NCBI GenBank assembly: GCA_029933565.1
Contig: JAOZNY010000105.1
Span: 1-10,239, forward strand
Direction of reading: 5' to 3'
Length of the DNA stretch: 10,239 nucleotides
Source of the DNA: Bacteroidales bacterium
GTDB lineage: Bacteria; Bacteroidota; Bacteroidia; Bacteroidales; F082
This document shows, piece after piece, positions 6,634-10,239 of this stretch. How positions within the stretch are numbered: the first letter of the stretch is position 1; every line of letters begins with the position of its first letter. The notes under the pieces were generated by a model that did no database searches, was not told where the DNA came from, and saw only the letters and a list, made by a program, of their open reading frames with translations. A program made the position numbers and the translations under genes.

Positions 6634-8001
6634 ATGTCGTATCAGAAAATAATTAAAAGTCAGCAAGAGTTTTTTTACTCAAATACTACCAAACCAATTA
6701 GTTTTAGGAAGAAACAATTAAAAAAATTCCTAAAACTATTAAAGGATAACGAAGAAGATTTGAATAAAGCCATTTATAAAGATTTTAAAAAATCAGCATT
6801 TGAAAACTATGCCACTGAATTGAGTTTGCTGTATGCCGAATTAAGTCATTCCATTAAAAAACTGCCCGTTTGGAGCAAAAAAAATTATGTTACTACCAAT
6901 CTTGCAAATTTACCGGGAAGCAGTTTTATAATGCCTGAACCTTTGGGAAACACCTTAATAATTGGCGCATGGAATTATCCTTATTTACTAACTCTTCATC
7001 CGGCCATTTCGGCTATGGCAGCTGGGAATACTATGATTTTAAAGCCCAGCGAACTGGCAATGAACACCAGTAAACTAATGGCTGAATTGATAAACAACAA
7101 TTTCGACAGTAATTATTTTCATGTAATTGAAGGTGGAGTAGCCGAAACCACTGAACTTTTAAAACTTAAATTCGACAAAATATTTTATACCGGAAGCACT
7201 GCCGTAGGAAAAATAATGATGAAAGCTGCTGCTGAACATCTTACGCCTGTAGTGCTTGAGTTGGGAGGAAAAAGTCCGGCAATAATTACTAAAGGTGCAT
7301 CCTTAAAAATGGCTGCCAAAAGAATTGTTTGGGGTAAGTTTTTAAATGGAGGACAAACATGCGTTGCCCCTGATTATTTGATGGTTGACAAAACCATTAA
7401 ACCAAAGTTAATTGAAGAAATAAAAAAGCAAATTGAAAAAATTCATGGCAACGATGCTCAAAAGAGTGAGGCTTTTGTAAGAATTATCAACCCAAGGCAT
7501 TTTAAGCGACTGGAAAAACTGCTCAACAAACAAAAAATTATTTTTGGTGGACAGACCGATGAAAACGACCTTTATATTTCTCCAACTCTAATGGATAATG
7601 TAAGTTGGGATGATGCTGTTATGCAGGAAGAAATTTTTGGGCCAATACTTCCAATACTTGAATACGAAGATCTGGATGATGCCATTAAGCAGATTAAGCA
7701 AAAGCCAAAACCACTTGCTCTTTATCTATTTACTAACTGCTATAAAATACGCGATCGCGTTTTCAACGAAATTTCTTTTGGTGGTGGAGCACTCAACGAT
7801 ACAATTATGCACCTTGCCAACCCCAACTTGCCTTTTGGTGGTGTGGGAAATTCCGGAACAGGAAACTACCATGGTAAATATGGCTTCGACATTTTTAGCC
7901 ACCATAAAAGCATAATTCAAAAAGCAAATTGGTTTGAGCCATTTATGAAATACCCACCTTACAATAGTTTTAAACTTAAATTACTGAAGAAGTTAATGTA
8001 A
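6634..8001 (+). CDS. Class-3 (ALDH3-like) aldehyde dehydrogenase
   Basis: This 455-residue NAD(P)-dependent enzyme oxidises aldehydes to carboxylic acids. The short N-terminus and compact length fit the ALDH3/fatty-aldehyde group. Motifs in order are PLGNTLIIGAWNYP (103-116) with active-site Asn114, ILKPSE (135-140), FYTGSTAVGK (184-193) for nucleotide binding, LELGGKSPAI (208-217) with the general-base Glu209, GGQTCVAPDY (239-248) with the catalytic nucleophile Cys243, EEIFGPILP (332-340), and the ALDH3-typical FGGVGNSGTGNYHGKYGFD (401-419). The tail motif KYPPYNSFKLKLLKKL is also typical, but the long hydrophobic anchor of some fatty-aldehyde members is absent. All catalytic residues are present. 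The FkbM gene follows by 37 bp and may be co-transcribed. The physiological substrate is unknown. Confidence 0.95.
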   Translation: MSYQKIIKSQQEFFYSNTTKPISFRKKQLKKFLKLLKDNEEDLNKAIYKDFKKSAFENYATELSLLYAELSHSIKKLPVWSKKNYVTTNLANLPGSSFIMPEPLGNTLIIGAWNYPYLLTLHPAISAMAAGNTMILKPSELAMNTSKLMAELINNNFDSNYFHVIEGGVAETTELLKLKFDKIFYTGSTAVGKIMMKAAAEHLTPVVLELGGKSPAIITKGASLKMAAKRIVWGKFLNGGQTCVAPDYLMVDKTIKPKLIEEIKKQIEKIHGNDAQKSEAFVRIINPRHFKRLEKLLNKQKIIFGGQTDENDLYISPTLMDNVSWDDAVMQEEIFGPILPILEYEDLDDAIKQIKQKPKPLALYLFTNCYKIRDRVFNEISFGGGALNDTIMHLANPNLPFGGVGNSGTGNYHGKYGFDIFSHHKSIIQKANWFEPFMKYPPYNSFKLKLLKKLM

Positions 8002-8014
8002 ATTTGCTGCTCAA

Positions 8015-8022
8015 TATTTTTG
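8015..8022 (+). promoter_or_regulatory. Possible -7 box before the FkbM gene
   Basis: TATTTTTG, the same octamer found before the porin gene, lies 16 nt upstream of the FkbM ATG in the 37-bp gap after the aldehyde dehydrogenase gene. No TTG is found at the expected upstream distance. Read-through from the dehydrogenase gene is equally possible. Confidence 0.25.
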
Positions 8023-8038
8023 CAATCAGCGAAAAACT

Positions 8039-8752
8039 ATGGGTAAAAATCACAATAATTTATTTTATAAAAAGGTGCGGTCTAAAGGCTTTAAACCTTC
8101 GCATGTAGCAGAAGTTGGAGTTTGGCATCCGAACACTTCAAATGTGTATCAGTTTATTCAGGACGGAATAATTACTTCATTAGTGGAGCCCGATCCTCAT
8201 TCAATTAAACTAATTAAGGAAGAATTTGGTAAAAATGAAAACGTGACCTTACACGAACTTGCATTATGCGATTTTAATGGAGAAGTAGAATTATGCAAAC
8301 GGGAAAGTTCAACTTTTATTAGTGGTTTGCCAAGTAGCCCTGCCTTAATTAATGATGATTGCGATGTAGAGCAAACAGATAAATTCACGGCAAAAGCAAG
8401 TTTATTTGGTGAAATTGATGATGGTACTATTGATTTAATTTCCATTGATACTGAAGGCAGTGAATGGTTTGTTATTAAAAACATGAAAAGCAGACCAACA
8501 GTTATTTCCATTGAAACACATGGAGGAATGTATGTAAACCCATATTTAAAAGAATTGCAAAACTGGATGGATGAGAACAACTACATATTGTGGTACAAAG
8601 ACAAAAGCGATTCTGTATTTGTTCTAAAGAGTGTTTTAACTGTGGATTTAACTGATCGGTCTCAGTTAATATTATCCGATTTCCTGATTTCATTTAAAGC
8701 CAATAAAAAAAGATTGGGTAAAAGAATTAAGAAATTGATTGGTAAAAAATAA
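8039..8752 (+). CDS. FkbM-family methyltransferase
   Basis: This 237-residue protein has the SAM-dependent methyltransferase fold of the FkbM family, whose members methylate hydroxyls of polyketides, sugars and other small molecules. AEVGVW (24-29) is the SAM-binding motif I, VEPDPHS (49-55) carries the acidic residue expected to bind the ribose, LHELALCDFNGEVEL (71-85) is the family middle segment, and LISIDTEGSEW (133-143) is the diagnostic IDxEGxE box. The C-terminus (222-237) is strongly basic, with nine Lys/Arg in the last 15 residues, and may contact membrane or nucleic acid; this is not a standard family feature I can name. No glycan or antibiotic biosynthesis gene is adjacent, so the substrate is unknown. 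It starts 37 bp after the aldehyde dehydrogenase gene with no Shine-Dalgarno site and ends at a terminator. Confidence 0.85.
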   Translation: MGKNHNNLFYKKVRSKGFKPSHVAEVGVWHPNTSNVYQFIQDGIITSLVEPDPHSIKLIKEEFGKNENVTLHELALCDFNGEVELCKRESSTFISGLPSSPALINDDCDVEQTDKFTAKASLFGEIDDGTIDLISIDTEGSEWFVIKNMKSRPTVISIETHGGMYVNPYLKELQNWMDENNYILWYKDKSDSVFVLKSVLTVDLTDRSQLILSDFLISFKANKKRLGKRIKKLIGKK

Positions 8753-8784
8753 AAAAAAGGCAAGCCATTACGACTCACCTTTTT
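8751..8784. terminator. Bidirectional intrinsic terminator
   Basis: An A tract plus GG (8751-8760) pairs with CCTTTTT (8778-8784). Read on the minus strand the stem is best: AAAAAGGTGAG pairs with CTTGCCTTTTT, 11 bp including two G-U pairs, with a 9-nt loop and an unbroken T run. Read on the plus strand the same stem has two mismatches but still ends in TTTTT. It lies between the convergent FkbM gene, whose TAA overlaps the A tract, and the flavoprotein gene, so it can serve both. Confidence 0.7.
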
Positions 8785-8820
8785 GTCAATTTAATTTGGT
8801 TATCTATGTTTTTGGTCTCT

Positions 8821-8843
8821 AGGCGAAGTTTAAAACTTCGCCT
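8821..8843. terminator. Strong stem-loop just past the flavoprotein gene
   Basis: AGGCGAAGTTT (8821-8831) and AAACTTCGCCT (8833-8843) are perfect 11-bp complements around a single A; a realistic hairpin has 8-9 bp and a short A/T loop. It begins 9 nt after the flavoprotein stop codon on the minus strand. There is no T run on either side, so it may protect the 3' end or aid termination at the next hairpin (8784-8751) rather than terminate alone. Confidence 0.55.
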
Positions 8844-8851
8844 TAGAAACA

Positions 8852-10239
8852 CTACTTCTTTCCAAACAAGAACTCTTCAATACCCTTAACAGCCCTGAAA
8901 CCATCAGCAATAGCTGAGATGGCATCGGCAGTACGGTTAACGGCATCACCACCAGCAAATACTTTTGCATCGGTAGTTTGTTGCATTTCGTTTACAACAA
9001 AGCGTCCGCGTTCTTCTTTAATTTTCTCTGAATAAGACTCAAGGAAACTGTAATCACCTTGTTGTCCAATTGCGCCCATCAAAGCGGTAAGAGGAAGTAT
9101 GGTATTGCTTCCCTCTATTGCAACAGGTTTTGGTCTGCCACCTTTGTCATCAGCAACCATCTCTGCTTTTAGATACTCTATACCTTCGGCTTTGCCATTT
9201 TTACCAACAACAACCTTAACAGGTATAGCCTGAGGAATAAAGTTAATTCCTTCGTCTTCGGCTCCTTCAATCTCTTCCCAATCGGCTGGCATGTCTTTAA
9301 CCCTACGACGGTAAAGAATAGTAACATCGGCACCCATACGTTTACTAACACGTGCAGCATCGATGGCAACATTTCCACCACCAATTACAACAACCTTGTC
9401 ACCAATGTCAACTTTCTCGCCTGCATTAATCATATGTAAGTAATTAACAGCCTGCATCGATCCTTTAGCATCTTCACCATCAATTCCAAGTGTCCATGCG
9501 TCGGGGAAACCAACACCCATAAATACGGCATCGTTGTCCTTATAGATTTTATCGAAGGAAATATCTTTTCCAACTTTAGTATTGTAATTGATTTTAACAC
9601 CAATTTTCTCAATGTATTCAACCTGCTTATCTAGACTGTCCTGTGGGAAGCGATATTTTGGAATACCATACATCACCATACCACCAGCCTTGGCATTTGC
9701 CTCATAAATAGTAACATCATATCCACGTAAAGCGAGATAATATGCAGCCGTTAAGCCAGAAGGTCCTGCTCCTACAATTCCAACAGTTTTACCATTGGCA
9801 ACACGGATTTCAGGATTAACTATATCGTAAACAAGGTCTGCTGTTTTGGCTGTATCTGTTGCATAACCTTTCAACCAACGAATTGCAACCGGCTCACCAC
9901 GTACTGCAATGGCACACACATCTTCACATCTACGTGTACAAACCTTACCACACATATCAGGTAATGGGTTGTTATCGTAAATTATACGGATGGCATCATT
10001 GTCATTACCCGTTGCAATTGCATTAATGTACTCAGGAATATGCATGTGATCAGGACAAACTTCGGTACAAAGTCCGCAACTGATACAGCGAGCAGCCTCT
10101 TCGCGAGCCATTTCCTCACTGTAGCCAATTACAACTTCAGCAAATGATTTAACACGCTCCATGCCATCAAGTTCCGGCATTGGTACACGTTTATAATCAT
10201 TAAGTGAATCTTCTTTTTCACTAACAAACGAAAGATTGT
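8852..10239 (-). CDS. GltD/NfnB-like NAD(P)H iron-sulfur flavoprotein (5' end outside window)
   Basis: This belongs to the family of glutamate synthase small subunit, NfnB and SudA: FAD proteins that move electrons between NAD(P)H and partner subunits through iron-sulfur clusters. Numbered from the ATG at 10180, four cysteines (32, 35, 38, 42) form a CxxCxxCxxxCP cluster site, and C77, C81, C85 and C89 a second. The FAD-binding loop GIVGAGPSGLTAA is at 134-146, GGMVMYGIPKYRFP at 166-179, the NAD(P)-binding loop VVVIGGGNVAIDAARV at 263-278 with YRRR at 290-293, and the FAD-contacting FAGGDAVNRTADAI at 408-421. The frame stays open from 10180 to the window edge, reading LNDYKRVP just before that Met, so the true start probably lies beyond 10239. 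By eye the gene is less A/T-rich than its neighbours, perhaps from high expression. Whether it is GltD, NfnB, SudA or a stand-alone subunit needs the missing neighbours. Confidence 0.88.
   Translation of the reverse strand, partial: NLSFVSEKEDSLNDYKRVPMPELDGMERVKSFAEVVIGYSEEMAREEAARCISCGLCTEVCPDHMHIPEYINAIATGNDNDAIRIIYDNNPLPDMCGKVCTRRCEDVCAIAVRGEPVAIRWLKGYATDTAKTADLVYDIVNPEIRVANGKTVGIVGAGPSGLTAAYYLALRGYDVTIYEANAKAGGMVMYGIPKYRFPQDSLDKQVEYIEKIGVKINYNTKVGKDISFDKIYKDNDAVFMGVGFPDAWTLGIDGEDAKGSMQAVNYLHMINAGEKVDIGDKVVVIGGGNVAIDAARVSKRMGADVTILYRRRVKDMPADWEEIEGAEDEGINFIPQAIPVKVVVGKNGKAEGIEYLKAEMVADDKGGRPKPVAIEGSNTILPLTALMGAIGQQGDYSFLESYSEKIKEERGRFVVNEMQQTTDAKVFAGGDAVNRTADAISAIADGFRAVKGIEEFLFGKK

Overview
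The window looks like ordinary chromosomal DNA from a low-GC member of the Bacteroidota, probably Marinilabiliales- or Bacteroidales-like. This rests on strong A/T bias, near-absence of Shine-Dalgarno sites, several exact TAnnTTTG promoter boxes, secreted proteins whose signal peptides end in Ser-Gln, and gene families common in that phylum (bacterial GH3, OprO/OprP-type porin, WG-repeat protein). I see no tRNA, rRNA, CRISPR array, insertion sequence, phage gene or integrase. The lineage is an inference; no marker gene is present.

Layout. Positions 1-146 hold no gene but contain two abutting blocks of 7-bp tandem repeats, the second running into the stop codon of the first gene. From 2852 down to 147 (minus strand) lies a probable three-gene unit: a GH3-family acyl-adenylating enzyme, a LysE-type exporter whose GTG start overlaps the GH3 stop by one base (TAGTG), and a free methionine-R-sulfoxide reductase. 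On the plus strand, divergent from it, are a membrane-anchored endonuclease/exonuclease/phosphatase-fold enzyme (3011-4078) and a phosphate-selective-type porin (4157-5362). A secreted protein made almost entirely of ten WG repeats (5393-6478, minus) converges on the porin. Divergent from the WG gene come a class-3 aldehyde dehydrogenase (6634-8001) and an FkbM-type methyltransferase (8039-8752). These converge, across a bidirectional terminator, on a GltD/NfnB-like iron-sulfur flavoprotein (8852 to the right edge, minus) whose N-terminus lies outside the window.

How the genes may work together. The GH3 enzyme and the coupled LysE exporter could make and export an acyl-amino-acid-type conjugate. 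The anchored phosphatase-fold enzyme is predicted to face the periplasm, and with the adjacent porin it could form a small phosphoester-scavenging pair. Both are inferences from gene order and family.

The most striking structural observation is the WG-repeat protein. Its ten repeats are exactly 34 residues apart, and the last repeat stops at 24 residues. The 10 residues between the signal peptide and the first WG look like the missing tail, so the mature chain is ten complete repeats, circularly permuted. This suggests a closed ring. No complete novel defence, mobile or biosynthetic system is evident.
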